DNA of 64,000 nucleotides from Odiellus spinosus (GCA_963920705.1 OY987233.1:8608001-8672000); one strand, 5' to 3'. Shown: positions 25,201 through 37,455, counted from the first letter of the stretch. A program made the numbers and translations. The notes: generated by a model from the letters alone, not told the origin.

Positions 25201-26468
25201 CGCGAAAGCGACCTTATCACTGGTGCCAGAAATAAGCGAGAATCAACTGATAGGCTCTATACAATAGCGAAATCACGCGACCATAGTGATGACGTAGTAT
25301 TGCGGGGAATGTTTATTTGAAAATTTTCGAAAATGGCGATTATAAAATATGTATTTTTACTGTCGCGGTAATTTTGTTCTATGACATATGTATATATATT
25401 TTGAATCGTTTTTTAACGATCTTTCCGAAAATGATACTCAATTTCCATTTGGAGTTTATCAAAAATCCGTGAATGCTTAAGAAACTATTTTTCTTCACTA
25501 TGCAGTAGAAGTCTCGTAAACTAGTTTAATAATATTCTAAGGTTGTACATAAAAACTTACGAGTTTCAAAGAACAGGCCTCGTTTTCCATAAGTCTAATT
25601 TCTTCGTAAGCCTTAAGGAAAATAACAATAAGGGGTTACAGATTTGTGATTTAAATTGTTATATTCTTTAGTGACTTACTTTTGTGCAATCATCCTTAAT
25701 CTTTCTCACTGCGTTATTAAGAAAAGAAAAAAAAAAAAAAAAAAAATAGTGTGTTTAAACCGAGAATTATTGAAAGGTTGATGGACAAAGTATTATACTT
25801 ATGATAGTATTGAAAAGGAAGTCAACTAATTAATTATTAAAGGAGCCTGACGGAGTTGTTTGTAGTAAAAAAAAACCGTTACTCCAGACAAATATTTTTT
25901 AACTCCCCTTAAGTACTACCAAATTAAGATTTAATTAAAACGTCCACCATCTTGTTTTATTTACAAATCAGAATTTTTCTTTGGGAAAATCTTATTACGT
26001 GTTTTGTAAGATGGCGCCACAGTCTCCAACGGGGTTCCGAGAAACATACTTTTCCTCGAATTGATATCGATTTTTATGGGAAATGTGGCGCCACTTTTTG
26101 GGGGCTTGCCGCGTAAATATATATAATATAATAAAAAGACGAGATTTGATTGGCTCGTGTCCCCTTCTCTACGAGCAGGATTCGAAATGGTGGTCGACCT
26201 TTAAATTCGAAATTTAAATTATTTAAATAGGCTTTTTTCGCAATTTAACTATATTAGATGCTCTTTTTTTTTGTCTAAGAAATTTAAAAATTAAGTTATC
26301 AGTCTCCTTTTAACGAAATATACCTGGCAAGGGACTTTCGCATTTAGCGTCGAATTTTTCCATAAAAGAATCTGTGCATTTCGATTCTCCATCGGCGACT
26401 ACAGCGTTAATTAACCCTATCAGGAACGTCAGAAATCCTAAAGCTAAAACCAAGACTCGTTTATCCAT
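19292..26468 (-). CDS. g3: complete 13-exon small secreted Cys-rich protein (209 aa)
   Basis: Exons: 26324-26468, 25680-25708, 25561-25611, 24904-24924, 24822-24842, 24077-24109, 23593-23665, 22719-22774, 21318-21383, 21092-21112, 19858-19878, 19406-19444, 19292-19345; total 630 nt, 209 residues, stop TAA after REKQI. Phases are 1 after exon 1, 0 after exons 2-6, 1 after exon 7 and 0 after exons 8-12. The signal peptide MDKRVLVLALGFLTFLIG... ends near AVVA/DGES. Twelve cysteines are present: KCT and AKC in exon 1, DDC in exon 2, EAC in exon 3, AC in exon 5, GC and KKC in exon 7, FPC in exon 8, ADC in exon 9, GC in exon 11, the first residue of exon 12, and HEC in exon 13. Exons 10, 11 and 12 read VDKDVKK, GCEASLK and CIDQDWEVSKEFK. 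An AATAAA lies at 19256-19261. Duplicate of g1. Role unknown; secretion is predicted from the signal peptide. Confidence 0.88.
19498..19835. mobile_element. TIR element (GACGAATTCGAAAT ends) in intron 11 of g3
   Basis: Ends AGACGAATTCGAAATTAAAG and ATTTCGAATTCGTCAATAAT; the inside has an inverted CCATTGGGGTAC motif. A shorter relative lies at 40,014-40,220 in intron 9 of g5. Confidence 0.7.
20464..21051. mobile_element. TTAA-flanked MITE (AGGGAGCCTGAAGGA ends)
   Basis: 588 bp, TTAA on both sides (20,460-20,463 and 21,052-21,055). Parent type of the segments at 5842, 6967, 25,060, 25,843 and 26,714. Intron 10 of g3. Confidence 0.82.
21430..22385. repeat. 24/23-bp minisatellite in intron 8 of g3
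   Basis: Partner of 281-1448, but most units are 24 bp (TTTGGCTTTCAAAACTAGCC plus ACCA). 24 bp keeps frame, so units read as eight-residue repeats on both strands; this is a by-product of the period. The 23-bp TTTCCGAAC units that fill copy A occur only at the right end. Confidence 0.93.
22841..23172. mobile_element. MITE with GTAAACAACGCC ends, copy B
   Basis: Same site as 2254-2656 but without the 117-bp internal palindrome, so the palindrome arose or was lost after the duplication. Confidence 0.78.
24314..24662. mobile_element. CAGGGTTGCCAC element in intron 5 of g3
   Basis: Perfect ends CAGGGTTGCCACA and TGTGGCAACCCTG, with CAGGGAAAAGTCAGGGAATT repeats inside. The g1 site (about 4640) is empty; comparison gives a short duplication ATTTT. 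Confidence 0.82.
25060..25190. mobile_element. Truncated AGGGAAACGGAAGGA MITE end in intron 3 of g3
   Basis: Left end of the 588-bp family next to TTAA (25,056-25,059), without a right end. g1 has the same stub (from about 5038) cut by the element at 5070. Confidence 0.6.
25843..26315. mobile_element. MITE-derived segment in intron 1 of g3
   Basis: Counterpart of 5842-6564 with internal deletions; its right end lies about 10 bp from the exon 1 donor. Confidence 0.6.
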
Positions 26469-26713
26469 CGCCAACTGCTTTCGAATACTAAATATCAACT
26501 CACTTAATATCTTAGTTTCCCTCTAAATATATCACCGAGTAAAGGGTTACAAATATGGTATTAATCTATTTTTTATTTACTAAGAAATCAAGTGGATTAG
26601 ACCATGGTCTATTCTACTTTGATTTCCAAGTATGTATGCTGAGTAAATCTAAAAGGTTGTATACATTTGTCTATATTTTAAATTGCTCCTACATAAAAAT
26701 AAAGGTAGCTTAA

Positions 26714-27205
26714 AGGGAGACTGAAGGAGATCGTGTGTAATATGCGATAACTTAATTTTATAGATTTCTTAGACCATAAAATATGTTATTTAGTACAAAA
26801 AGTATCTAAAGTATTGCGAAAAAACATATTTAAATAAGCACTTTTAAATTTCGAACTTACAGATATACCGCCATTTTGAATACTTCTCGAAGAGAAGGAG
26901 ATTCGAGCCAATCAAATCTCTTCTATCCCAATATTGAAGCGGCAAGCCACCAAAAGGGGGCGCCACATTTCCCATAAAAATCGATATCAATTCGAGCAAA
27001 AGTATGTTTTTTCAGAACCCCGTTGGAGACTGTAGCGCCATCTAACACGTAATGAGAGTTTCCCAAAGTAAAATTCTGACTGGCTGATATCCCCTTTTCT
27101 ACGTGGAACAAGATTTTAATAAGTCGGGCTGGGGGGGGGGGGGGTAAAACGCTGACATTAAGCCTTAATTTTGGAGTAATTAAGCGGAGTACTTCAGACT
27201 CCCTT
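26714..27205. mobile_element. MITE (AGGGAGACTGAAGGA ends) upstream of g3
   Basis: Counterpart of 6967-7455; contains a poly(G) run at about 27,131. A 211-codon open frame over it and the next MITE is non-coding. Confidence 0.75.
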
Positions 27206-27231
27206 TTAACTTCCTGTGTGCTAAGTAATAT

Positions 27232-27567
27232 CAGAAGCCGATGAAACCCTCCTTTGAAGTCTACTACTCCAATGTTCCATATAGCGCTCCTCTCTGTATG
27301 GGTAAAATTCCCAATTTTACGAGTTAGAAGGGGTCCTACTTCATCCCCCCTGTCTACGGAAAATTGAAAATTCTCTCTCTCCACAAATGACGACGTTTTT
27401 GGACGAACTCCAAGGTTGCTAGAGATATTCGCTCGACGAACTCCCGCTCCGAAAATATCTACCGTTAGGAGGCGTACGAATCGCGCCTTTTGAAAATAAC
27501 CCATACAGAGAGGGGTAGACAAGACCCGGGAGTAATAGACTTCAAAGGAGGGTTTCATCGGTTTCTG
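27232..27567. mobile_element. MITE, 7-bp TSD group (CAGAAGCCGATG ends)
   Basis: 336 bp, flanked by GTAATAT at 27,225-27,231 and 27,568-27,574. Copy A has a single GTAATAT at 7474-7480 with the same flanks, a clean empty site. Confidence 0.92.
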
Positions 27568-27574
27568 GTAATAT

Positions 27575-29210
27575 ACGGAAATTCGAGGTTGATATCATTA
27601 GTAGTTTTATTTATTCAGTCGAGAATATACAGTTATAATGTTTTGAAAATTAAGTATTCAAATATTAACGATTTTTTTACGCGGAATGTTTAATTTTTGC
27701 GCAGCTGGTTGATCATGAAACAATCATTATCGTTATAAATGTAATGAACTATTCTCCCCAAAGGGTCGGCCATTTTGCTTGAATTTCAAAATATGATTAA
27801 CGTTCTCCATGGGAAATTAACTTTGAAATAACTTAATCGCTCCCAAAATTAAGCAGCTTTGAAATTTCAAAGTCTCTTGAAAATTCGTACACAAAAACAA
27901 ATCCTACTGTTCCGCAACTTATACTTTGAAATATAGTTTAGTTTCGCGCGTGCTAACTAATATACGGAATTTTGCAGTTAAATTACAATTTATTTAATCA
28001 TTTCAGAATGATTTTAAAAATTAAAGTTAACTCCAAATTTAAATTCTGTAGCATTTATATATGTATGTATGTATAAATGTATGTCACAGGAAAAATACAT
28101 ATTATATATTCGCCATATTTTATAAATTTTTAACATAAGAATTCGTCATCATTGTGGTCGCTTGACTATTGTTGAGTTTGCTTTTGATTCTCGCGCGTTC
28201 TGGCAGCATGAATAAAATCGCTTTCGCGCTGTCTTTTTCAGAAAGTCTATTCCTATAGACGTCATAATTTTTATTTTAAAAATTTAGAAAATGGCGATTG
28301 TAATATATGTATTTTACGGTCGCCGTATTTTTTTCTTTATCATATTTATAAATCTAATTTGAATCTTTTTTAACGATCTTTCGGAGAATGCTACTTAATT
28401 TTCATTTTAAGTTCGTGAAAAATACGTGACAGCCTCGCATAAATGTTTAGGTTACATGTTATTATTGTTTACATGATGAAAATCTAATGATATATAAATT
28501 TTTTAGAATTTCAGATACCCATCTTTGTTTCTTATGACATCATCGTCATCATCATCATAGAACGTCTCTGAAGGGTCACGTTTGGCCACTGGAGCAGCGA
28601 GAGGCCAATCAACGACGGGATCAAGTTTAAATGGCGGTCCTGATACGAGAGGGTCGCGGAAACTCGAAAAATGGTTTCCGGACGCGTAACGCCATAAAGC
28701 TCAAACATGGCCGAACAATTACAGTCGCGATAATTTTAATTTTTAAAGTTTCATACCATTTAATCCAAATTAATCTGATCCACTCTGAAAGAACCACCAT
28801 CTTCTAGATCTTCAAAAATGGTAAGTAATCATGTTTTTTTATGAAAATCGATCGTGATATAAATAGCGCTGTTGCCAAAAATTCTGGTTTATGCGTGCTC
28901 CGAAGCTCTAGACTTCGTGAAACTCACCTTAAAATGGTTAATCGAGCTGATGTTATTCTGAGATACATTGGGTATATCTGTAATCTGACCCATATTAACC
29001 TTCCAATTAGCCTAATAATTTACAAAACGAGCTTAAATTAATTACTGCATAGCCTCCATTGTCCAAACGAATATATTTTAATTATGCACAGGAATGACGA
29101 TAGAGAACAAATAATTTTGAGTTCATGCTATTCTACACACGCACGTACATAGAAAAAAATATACTTTGATTATTTATAATTAAATATTTAATCGGTAAAT
29201 ATTGTTTCTT
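27575..29210. other. g3-g4 spacer, no gene seen
   Basis: Counterpart of 7481-8953. It holds AT-rich sequence and a CATCATCATC run, with no exon-like block shared with the gene family. Confidence 0.65.
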
Positions 29211-32200
29211 CTACATCTTATAATTATTGAAGAGCTCGAGACATTTTTGATCCTGCAAAACGTGAAATCTTATTAGTTTTTTATAATTTACATCATTATT
29301 TAGGTACCTTAAATGTTTCGAAACTTTTACGCATTTCATCCCTACACTGCGAGCGAGAAAAAAATCCAAATTATGTCGGTTGATATATTTTATACGTAAT
29401 TAAAATATTAAACTTACTTTAATGGTGTTTTCGCAACCCTGCATGGATCAAAACGGATTACAATTTAGATAAAACATTAGTCGCGTTCACACTACAGACT
29501 TTCAAACCCGTTTTCAATGGAGAATCGTTTCTTACCTTTTTAACGTTAGAATCCACCTGATACAAAAAAAAAAGGGTAAAAATTCTTGTTAAAGCAATTA
29601 ATTGGATATATAGATCGTACCATAAACTCATTCGATTATACATAATAACATGGGAATACAACATTAGCCTTTGCTATTACCATCCTCTTCCAAAATTCGT
29701 CTGCTATTCGCCTTCTCATATATATAAAAACAATAGGGGCATTCTGTCGTTTAATTTTTGAACAGGGACTTTATCTAAGCTATAGGTCTTAATTCTATGG
29801 ATCCAATAGTTATGGAAATTTTTAATTTTTATTAAAAAAAATTAAATCTTATAATTAAGTATTCGAAAATAGGTTTAGAATATTATTTTGGGCCTGTCAG
29901 AGTTCAGGGAACAGTCATGGAGTTTGAAAATTGGCTTACGCGGTCAGGGAACAGTCAGGGAATTTGAAAATTGGCCCAAAAGGTCAGGGAAAAGGGAGGG
30001 AATTTGAAAATGAGCCCAAATAGTCAGAGAAATTAAATATTTTGGTACATGTCAAGGAACTGTTTATGATTGGTTTGACCAATTCATTGTAACGTAATTA
30101 TTATAAACTGAAAATATTTGCTTAAAGATTCAAATTTGTTTCTCATATTCTGAGTAAACTATTGACCCAGATTTATAAACTATGTCAAATAAAAAGTGGG
30201 AATTGCCAAGAGCTCGCTCGTAAGAATAAATTCACAAAAAAAAAAAAAAAGATTAAAATTGGTCTGGGAAATTATTTAGAAATGGTCAGGGAAGACCTGG
30301 AAAAGTCAGGGAAATAAATTTTGTACGAACCCTGCCCTATCTTCTTAGGTAATAAATAAGCTCTTAATACTCATACCTTAAATTCTTTCGCAATTTTAGT
30401 TGTACAAGTTTCATACGGTGTCCTGAGCTGCACATTTATATCCTAACAATTAAAAATGAATAAAGTTACTCAATATTTAAATTTACGTTTCTCCTGTACG
30501 AATAAAAAAAAAAAAAAATCCAATCTTTAATATTTTATATTTATATACAAAGTGTTTCGAAAATAGTGGTAGGACAGAGCTACACTGGGTTCTATGGGTC
30601 ATTTTAAGACGAACATATTCTATATCGTTTTGTCATACGGGGCGCCATTCAAGAGTTACGAAATGAATCATGTACGGATGACCCCTTAACGTACATTAAT
30701 AAACGTATGCTCAATGATAAAATAGGTTTAATTATTTAAAAAAATTATTTTATCAACGCAAGATTCATTTCGTAATTCTTAAACGGCGCCACGTACGACA
30801 AAACGTCATAGAACATTTTCGTCTTAAAATGACCCATATAGCTCGGTCCTACCACCATTTTCGAGACACCCTCACCCTTTACTCTAAATAGATAAAAATT
30901 AACTTGGTTCAAGATTCTGCTATCCATTTAAGCCTCACAAATTGCCTTATTCATTAACCTTATTCCCCTTTATATGAAAAAATATACTCACGACTATGCA
31001 AGGAATATGTTGCTTCATTTTTTCAATTTCCTCTTTTGTGAAAACTATTAAAAAATAACTTTTGAGGGTAAAATATATCGATTAACGAAATGCTATCGGT
31101 GTCGAGACATGGTTCATATATTATACTCTGATTTTGCTACTAGATCGTTAGGACCTGTTATATTTTAAACAGATTCTCACGCAAAAAGTCCATGTCAGAC
31201 ATTCGATGTTGGTGGTTTTGGCGAGTCACGTCACTCAAGAGAACCAATAAGATAACGCGCAAGCAATCAGGCAAAAAGAAGCTTAAATATTATTATAAGT
31301 CTATTTCGATTGGTATTTATCAATGATTCGTGTGAATTTAATCGAACCCTGCTCTTCTGCCCGAATTAAGAAATTCTTCCTTCTTATTAAAATAATTTAC
31401 GAGGCTACTATCTTAAAGGGAGAATGCAATCTAATAACAAATGACTTTTAATCGACTCCTTATCGTTTAATTATGCCTAATCCAACAGTAAAACAAATTA
31501 CAGACAAATATGAAACTAGAAATCAATTTAAAACTTTCCCCGAAAATAGGCTTAGCGGGAATTCATGGGGATCCTGAATTTCTTCGCGTTGAAGGGTCAT
31601 CGACCAATCGAATGTTATTGGCAGTCTCATAGAGATCCCGCCTTATAACGACGGGCCTTTGCTCATTGGTTGCTGACCCATCAGTTCGAATAAATTCAGG
31701 ATCTCCATGAATCCAGCTAAGCCTATTTTTCGAGTAAGTTTTAAATTTATTTCTAGCTTTATATTTGTTTGTAATTTATTTTACTGGTGGATTAGGACTA
31801 TTTAAACGATAATGAATCGATGAAAAATTACTTGTTGTTAGGTTGCATTCTTCCTTTAAAATGTGTCTATTGTTAAACGAATTCCTTTTCAACACAAATA
31901 TAGTCTAGATCGTGCAAAATTTATCACCACGTTTAGTAAGTTTCTTGTAAATGATTCTTACTTTTTGTTGGATCTCTAATTGTTTCAGCTTTACAATCCT
32001 CCATGAAATACATATCCTTAATTACCTTATTGCAACCCTTTCAATATTCGTAATATACAGGTTAATGATATTAACTTCGAAATTATAACATTTTCGGTCT
32101 ACTCTTCGTGCGTAATCAATCACAATCAAGTTTATAAGACGACATACTGCGTGTTACAATGAAGTGAGTCCGATTTTCTCAGTCCATAGTTTCACCCGAA

Positions 32201-35200
32201 ATTTTTACAGAAAGGTGGTCAGACCCAATATATTCTTTCTAGAGTAAATCAGACTCGGCCGGGCGAGACACGCTCCTTCGTTTCGCGATAGAGAGGGGAG
32301 AGTCGTTTTTTGTCGATACATTGTCACCCCCGTAAACGTTTAGAAAATTCTGCGCGATATTAGCACCGCCTACTTAGTTCCAATCTCAACCGCTAGAGAA
32401 GGAAATTTCGAATTCCGTATTTCGACAATTTTAGAGTTTTTGGATGTTTTTCCGCTCTACTCGGGCGAAAGCTCTGACGACAAAACACTCGGAACCACGT
32501 ACCAACAAGAATCCATTCAGGTTCCATAAGAATATGGGAGCATAGCTTTAGCCTCTGGTACCATCCTCCCAAACTTTGTAACAAAAGTTCGTCTGCAATT
32601 TTCACAACATTTTGTACGCTTAGATCTTTTTTCGGTCGGCTCCATTTTTATTACCCAAAATATTATGTCAAGGTCGTTAGTGGCGCGGGTTAATAATAGA
32701 TGTCAGGAGCGATTTACTTGAAAAATCGATTCGAAGCAGACGAACTTTTATCTACAAAGTTTGGGAGGATGGTTATTGAATCTAGGCCCTCCCATATTCT
32801 TATGGAACCTGAATGAATTCTTGGTACCAATCATATGTCTTGTTGTAAACTTGAAGCGTGATTTACCGTGCTACTAGGTAGAATTTTTCTCGCTATTGTG
32901 TCTTGTGAATTGTCGATTATGCACGAAACCTCGTGTTAGGACGATTTAGGTACTGGATTATCTTAACAACAACATGGAATCCTGCAGACTTTATGGATTT
33001 CCCATTCGTAATTTCCGAAAATCGTCCTAGCGTCTTTGTTCTATTTAATTATGGAATATTATTTACATCATCTTGAAATTGCACTAGCATCTCGTAAGCC
33101 TAATCAAAAGAGCAATTATTATAATTTTATGATTATTTATATAAAGGGAGGGTAAAGAAGAAAATGAAGTTTTTTTTTATTATTTCTATTTTTAAAAATA
33201 AGAGTTATTTATTGTAAATCATTCAGGAAAATAAATGTACTTGTCGTAATTGTGCCAAAAAATCCGAAAAGATTCAGATTTTGGTTCAACTCAATTAAAA
33301 GGAAAACCTCGGCGACTATTCAAAAGACGCCACTGTACCTTTGGCTTCATGAAATCCCCGCGACACGCGCTGTGGCATTCATTCTTTGAATCACGATAAA
33401 TCCTGCTCGTTCTGGATTATGTTGAAATATGTTCACGCCCACAATCGCGTGCGTACAACAGCGAGTGCCAAAGGTACAGGGGCATTGGCGTCTTTTCATT
33501 GGTCGGAGGTTCTCCTTTTAATTTAATTAGATAAAACTTTTCTGATTTTATTTTGGCGCAATTCAGTGCAGGGCTCGTACAGGACATGGAAAGCTCAGGT
33601 AATTTGGAAATTCCTCAAAAGGTCAGCGAATTTTGAAATTGACCCGAAAGATCAATAGAAAATCATAGAATTTGGAAATTGGCCCGATAAAAGGTCAGGG
33701 AAAAGTCAGGTAATTTGGAAATTGGCCCGAAAGGTCAATAGAAAGTCAGGGAATTTTGAAATGGGCCCAAAAGGTCAGGGAAAAATCGGGGAATTTGAAA
33801 AATACCCAAAAAGATCATGGAAAAGTTTGGGAATTTGAAAATGAGCCCGAATGATCAGAGAAATTAAATATTTTAGTACATGTCAAGGAACTGTTTTTGG
33901 TTGACCTATTAATTGTAACATAATTATTATAAACTAAACTAAAGACTAAAATGTTTTCTCAAATTCTGAGTAAACTATATCGACCATGATTGATAAACTA
34001 TGTCAAATAAAAAAGAGGGAATAACCAAGAGCTCGCTCGTAAGAATACATTTATGAAAAAGATAAAAATTGGTCAGGGAAAGTAATTAAAAATGTCAGGA
34101 AAAAATGGAAAATTCAGGGTAATTAACTACCAAAATTTTTGTACGAACCCTGATTTAGTCTTATTTTTAATAATATCAACGTGATTAGAAAGTTCTATAT
34201 TTACCTCGTCATATTTTTCGCAGGACTTAAAAATGTGTTGGCGGTGAATTCAAATATATGAATAACTTTTTAAAATAGTTAATTATCTTTTAAAATGAAT
34301 TACCTCGTCTTTTTTACCATTTTCCTGCGAATGATAATTGAAAGCGGAAGAATATTATAATTTAATCGCCCAATCAACTTCATTACTTTGATTATAATAC
34401 TTGCCTGTTTCAGTTTACATGCCTCGTTTTCCGTTAGTCTCATTTTCTCGTACAACTAGAGAAATAATTAGTTTACGGTCGCAATATGGCGCTGGAGTGT
34501 TAAAGTGTAAGCACCAGGCAAAGCATATTCTCATGTTTTGGTAGTTTCAAAAATGGCTAAAAACTTTTTGAAAAAAAAAAACAAAAAAACTGCGAGGCTA
34601 TAGGAGTCTAGATGGTTTAGTTACTTTGTAATAAATGAATTTATATTTTGTATCAAGTTTTACCGATAGTGCAAACGACACATTATGGATTTAAAAGTTT
34701 CTGCGCATCGGTTTCGCGTCGCTCTAGTACTAAAAAGAGTTCTGACGTTATTTCTCTCAGAGCACGTGACGTACTGACGTGCCTTAAACGGCTGACCATA
34801 TAAACACCGGCCTATTCTTTTAATGTTAGAGCTCGGAATTCGTATACTTTTTATTAATTGGATAAAATCTACCAAATTCTGATGCATATTATCTGTTTGA
34901 TTAAAAATAGACTATTTTTCATTCGAGTTAACTTATTCTCGAGAAGATTAAGTTAAAAACGTAATCCATATCCGTTTTTATGCAAAAATGACCTTATCTT
35001 AGAATATTATCCGCGTTATACGTTCGGGTAAAATAATTATAAATTTATTTTCGAGAAAAATAGCCTGTAGAAAGATGATTTTAAAATCCTAGTTTCGTTG
35101 TTTTATTTTTATTCTTCGAATTAAAAGTCAATTTGAAATATTTTTTTTCCTATATTTTAGACTGATTCTGGAAACGTGAATTTTCTTATCCATCGTTATA

Positions 35201-36832
35201 CGTTTGGATACGAGTAATTTATTCGTAGATAAAGCGCCAAACGTTAATCTTCGGGTAAACCTTACACGTTTAACAATTATACGAATATACAAATTTCATT
35301 TTTTAGTTCCAAACAATTTATCCGAAAATAAAATATCTGAAAATATACGAATAACGGAAGATAATGAATATCTGATTCCGAGCTCTAGTTAGGACATTAC
35401 AAGCGCTGTTGAAGACTGAAATAATATGATTAGTCGGAACTCGTATTTTCTTTTTCCAAATTTTACCAAACTTCAGAAATTAATTTAAACACCAAAAACG
35501 TGTCTAAAAATTCTGAAATAATACTCGAATATGTTTTTTAGCACGGTGTTCCATTTTTAGCTGAAGTTTCCTTTTAAGAAAAATATGCTTTCGATTGAAT
35601 TAATTAATGCGTGGTGCTTGCACATTAAGATTTTCTTATTACGGGACTTACTTTAACGCACTCGTGTTCGCCCTTCATCGCTTTGGGTAGAAAAAAATTA
35701 TTGGTTAGAAACCTTTTTTTATAAATAACTTGAGTTCCAAATGGAATTTGAGTAGAATTTCGTTAAATTACGATTCAAAATATAAATACTCATGGCATAT
35801 AGAAAATTACCCCAACAATGAAAAATATAGTATAAATTGGCGCTGAACGACCAAGCAGGCATTGATCAATCTTTAGATTGTATAGGATTACAATTTTTCT
35901 CGATAGGTGGCGGGATCATGCAGCGATTTTGTGGACGCTTCTCTCCCGTTACCGTATCAACCTGATATAGATGTTACTACATAAGGTTGCTACGGTAAAG
36001 GGAGAGACGCGTCTGCAAAATCTTTGGTTAATCGCGCCTCTATAGTTGAAAATTGGCAAATTAGATTTTCCCCTTTGGATTTTTTTTTCCCGCGTGCATT
36101 ACTGGCTTTGATAAAATATAGGGGACGTTGAGCAGTCGATAAAAATAGTTCAAACTAAATGTTATTTAGTCTTTAGACCAGATTGGATTCGGACAACCAC
36201 CAAATGAAGTTTCTGTTCCATTTACTTTATTTTTTAGATTTTATTTTCTATGAACCATGCATTCCTTCTAGCGAGTTTTTTGAAGCTTTAATAGCACAGA
36301 AAATCCGTGAAAGTCACTGGAGGCTTTTCGGAACTTTCCAGAAATTTCTAGAACTATCAGCACTTTCCATAATTTTCTAGACTCTCCAAACTTTTCTGGA
36401 AACTTCAAGAACATTCTGGGTAAAGTTACGGACGTATGCAAGTGCGAACATTGTAAATTAATAACTAGTGTTTGATTTAATCTCGCGGATTCTGGCAATT
36501 GATGCGGATAATGCATTCGCGTGGTTGTTTTCGTGAAAGTACTTTATAGGGAAAGTCCCTTCTTTCGATTTAAACTTTGCGTTTAATCAAGTTTCTCCAA
36601 AATTCAAGGGAAATAAATTATATTTATATATTTGCCATTTTGAAGTTTCTTAAAAACGTGTCAACCCAAAGGTGTAATTGAGTTTACCTTTCATAGGTGT
36701 TGCGCAAACACCAGCCATCTTTTCCAGCTTACGTTCCGTACATTTTGGTTCTTCACCAGCCCCGACTTCTACAATTTGTCCCGTCAGGAACGTCATCATT
36801 CCTAACCCTAAAACCAAGATGCATTTATCCAT
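29211..36832 (-). CDS. g4: complete 13-exon small secreted Cys-rich protein (205 aa)
   Basis: Exons: 36688-36832, 35652-35680, 34405-34455, 34304-34324, 34205-34225, 33067-33099, 31962-32037, 30992-31044, 30377-30442, 29536-29556, 29418-29438, 29308-29346, 29211-29252; 618 nt. Signal peptide MDKCILVLGLGMMTFLTGQI, then the KCTERKLEKM segment typical of exon 1. Small exons read ENGKKDE (4), SCEKYDE (5), VDSNVKK (10) and GCENTIK (11); the last is DQKCLELFNNYKM. Exon 3 ends CAG and is followed by GCAAG, so intron 3 appears to be a GC-AG intron; it is only 80 bp and has no tandem array, unlike the same intron in g5-g7. A TATAAGAG box lies about 45 bp before the ATG. The 3' half (exons 8-13) is duplicated as g2. 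Confidence 0.88.
29898..30334. mobile_element. CAGGGAA-repeat element, shortened copy B
   Basis: Counterpart of 9642-10,209 with fewer internal 40-bp repeats; right end CGTACGAACCCTG-like (TTGTACGAACCCTG). Confidence 0.72.
30545..30882. mobile_element. Foldback MITE (GTGTTTCGAAAAT ends), internally deleted
   Basis: Counterpart of 10,413-10,797; part of the right inner arm is missing, so the hairpin is shorter here. Confidence 0.72.
31417..31855. mobile_element. TTAA-target MITE, intact, in intron 7 of g4
   Basis: TTAA at 31,413-31,416 and 31,856-31,859, both ends present. The left part alone is found at 11,337 and 17,600, so the rearrangement breakpoint lies inside this element (about 31,695). 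Confidence 0.85.
32506..32823. mobile_element. MITE, 7-bp TSD group (CAAGAATCCATTCAGG ends)
   Basis: Flanked by GTACCAA at 32,499-32,505 and 32,824-32,830. Long inverted ends CAAGAATTCATTCAGGTTCC. Intron 6 of g4. Confidence 0.9.
33569..34152. mobile_element. hAT-like CAGGGCTCGTAC element in intron 5 of g4
   Basis: Ends CAGGGCTCGTACA and TGTACGAACCCTG; flanks ATTCAGTG and ATTTAGTC look like an 8-bp duplication with two changes. Internal CAGGGAA repeats as at 9642. Confidence 0.75.
34826..35391. mobile_element. TIR element (GAGCTCGGAATTCGTATA ends) in intron 2 of g4
   Basis: Begins AGAGCTCGGAATTCGTATA and ends TATCTGATTCCGAGCTCT; a second copy is at 52,049-52,610. No coding capacity. Confidence 0.75.
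35700..36680. other. Intron 1 of g4, unassigned
   Basis: No repeat family or gene recognised. A 36.3-36.4 kb stretch has several GGAAA/CTTTCC-type near repeats. Short open frames here have no match in the paralogs. Confidence 0.5.
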
Positions 36833-36875
36833 CGAATAATTTACTTTAAATAGAAAGAAATATGTATTCCCGGGT

Positions 36876-36883
36876 CTCTTATA
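36876..36883 (-). promoter_or_regulatory. TATA box of g4
   Basis: TATAAGAG on the minus strand, about 44-51 bp upstream of the g4 ATG. The same box at nearly the same distance occurs in g5-g7, so the 5' UTR is predicted to be only about 15-20 nt. The conserved spacing is seen; the role is inferred. Confidence 0.6.
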
Positions 36884-37273
36884 CATAAAAAAATTAGGCA
36901 TTGTTTTCGAGATAGATACATTTATCTACGGTTACCATTAATATTTTATTTTATGTTTTGTTTATTCAGGCCTTGATTTTGAAACTTACGTATTCTTATT
37001 TAACGATGTTTAGCACGATATTGCTCAGTTGGTCAATAGAAATATACCCTTTACATTAAGGCAGGCTGTCACATATTTTTCTTGAACTCCAAATGGAAAT
37101 TGAGTAGTATTTTCGAAAAGATCGTTAAAAAACGATTCAATATATATACATTGAATATAAATATGTCATAGGCAAAATAACCGCGACAATAAAAATACCA
37201 GTGGTCCTATAATTCCTATAAAATCCTATATCCTGTATTTCCTGTCCTATAAAGTCCTATCATGTTGAGTTAA

Positions 37274-37455
37274 AGGAAGAATACAACCTAATAACAAGTT
37301 TTTTTATCGATTCCTTATAGTTTAAATAGGCCTAATCCACCAATAAAACGTTTACGAAACCAATATTAAACTAGAAATAAATTTAAAACTTACCCCGAAA
37401 ATAGGCTTAGCGGTATTCATAGAGATCCTTAATCGCCTCCGTGTAAGGCCCAGAG
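37274..37455. mobile_element. Left half of a TTAA MITE, g4-g5 spacer
   Basis: TTAA at 37,270-37,273 then AGGAAGAATACAACC; similarity stops after TCCGTGTAAGG at about 37,450. Right end missing. Confidence 0.65.

Larger units (their letters stand above)
21165..31695. repeat. Segmental duplication, copy B (g3 + 3' half of g4)
   Basis: Partner of 1-11,615. Similarity continues through the g3-g4 spacer and exons 8-13 of g4 and stops at about 31,695 in the middle of the intact TTAA element at 31,417-31,855. The intact g4 locus is therefore the source and copy A the truncated product. Confidence 0.9.

Noticed and set aside
19292..26468. Assignment of the family to known insect secreted proteins (odorant-binding proteins, DUF1397 hemolymph glycoproteins, aphid bicycle proteins)
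   Set aside because: Cysteine-rich helical character and length are loosely compatible, but cysteine spacing and motifs do not match what I know of these families; only a profile or structure search could decide.
26923..27558. 211-codon minus-strand frame
   Set aside because: Runs across two different MITEs; the copy A region lacks the second MITE, so the frame is not conserved.
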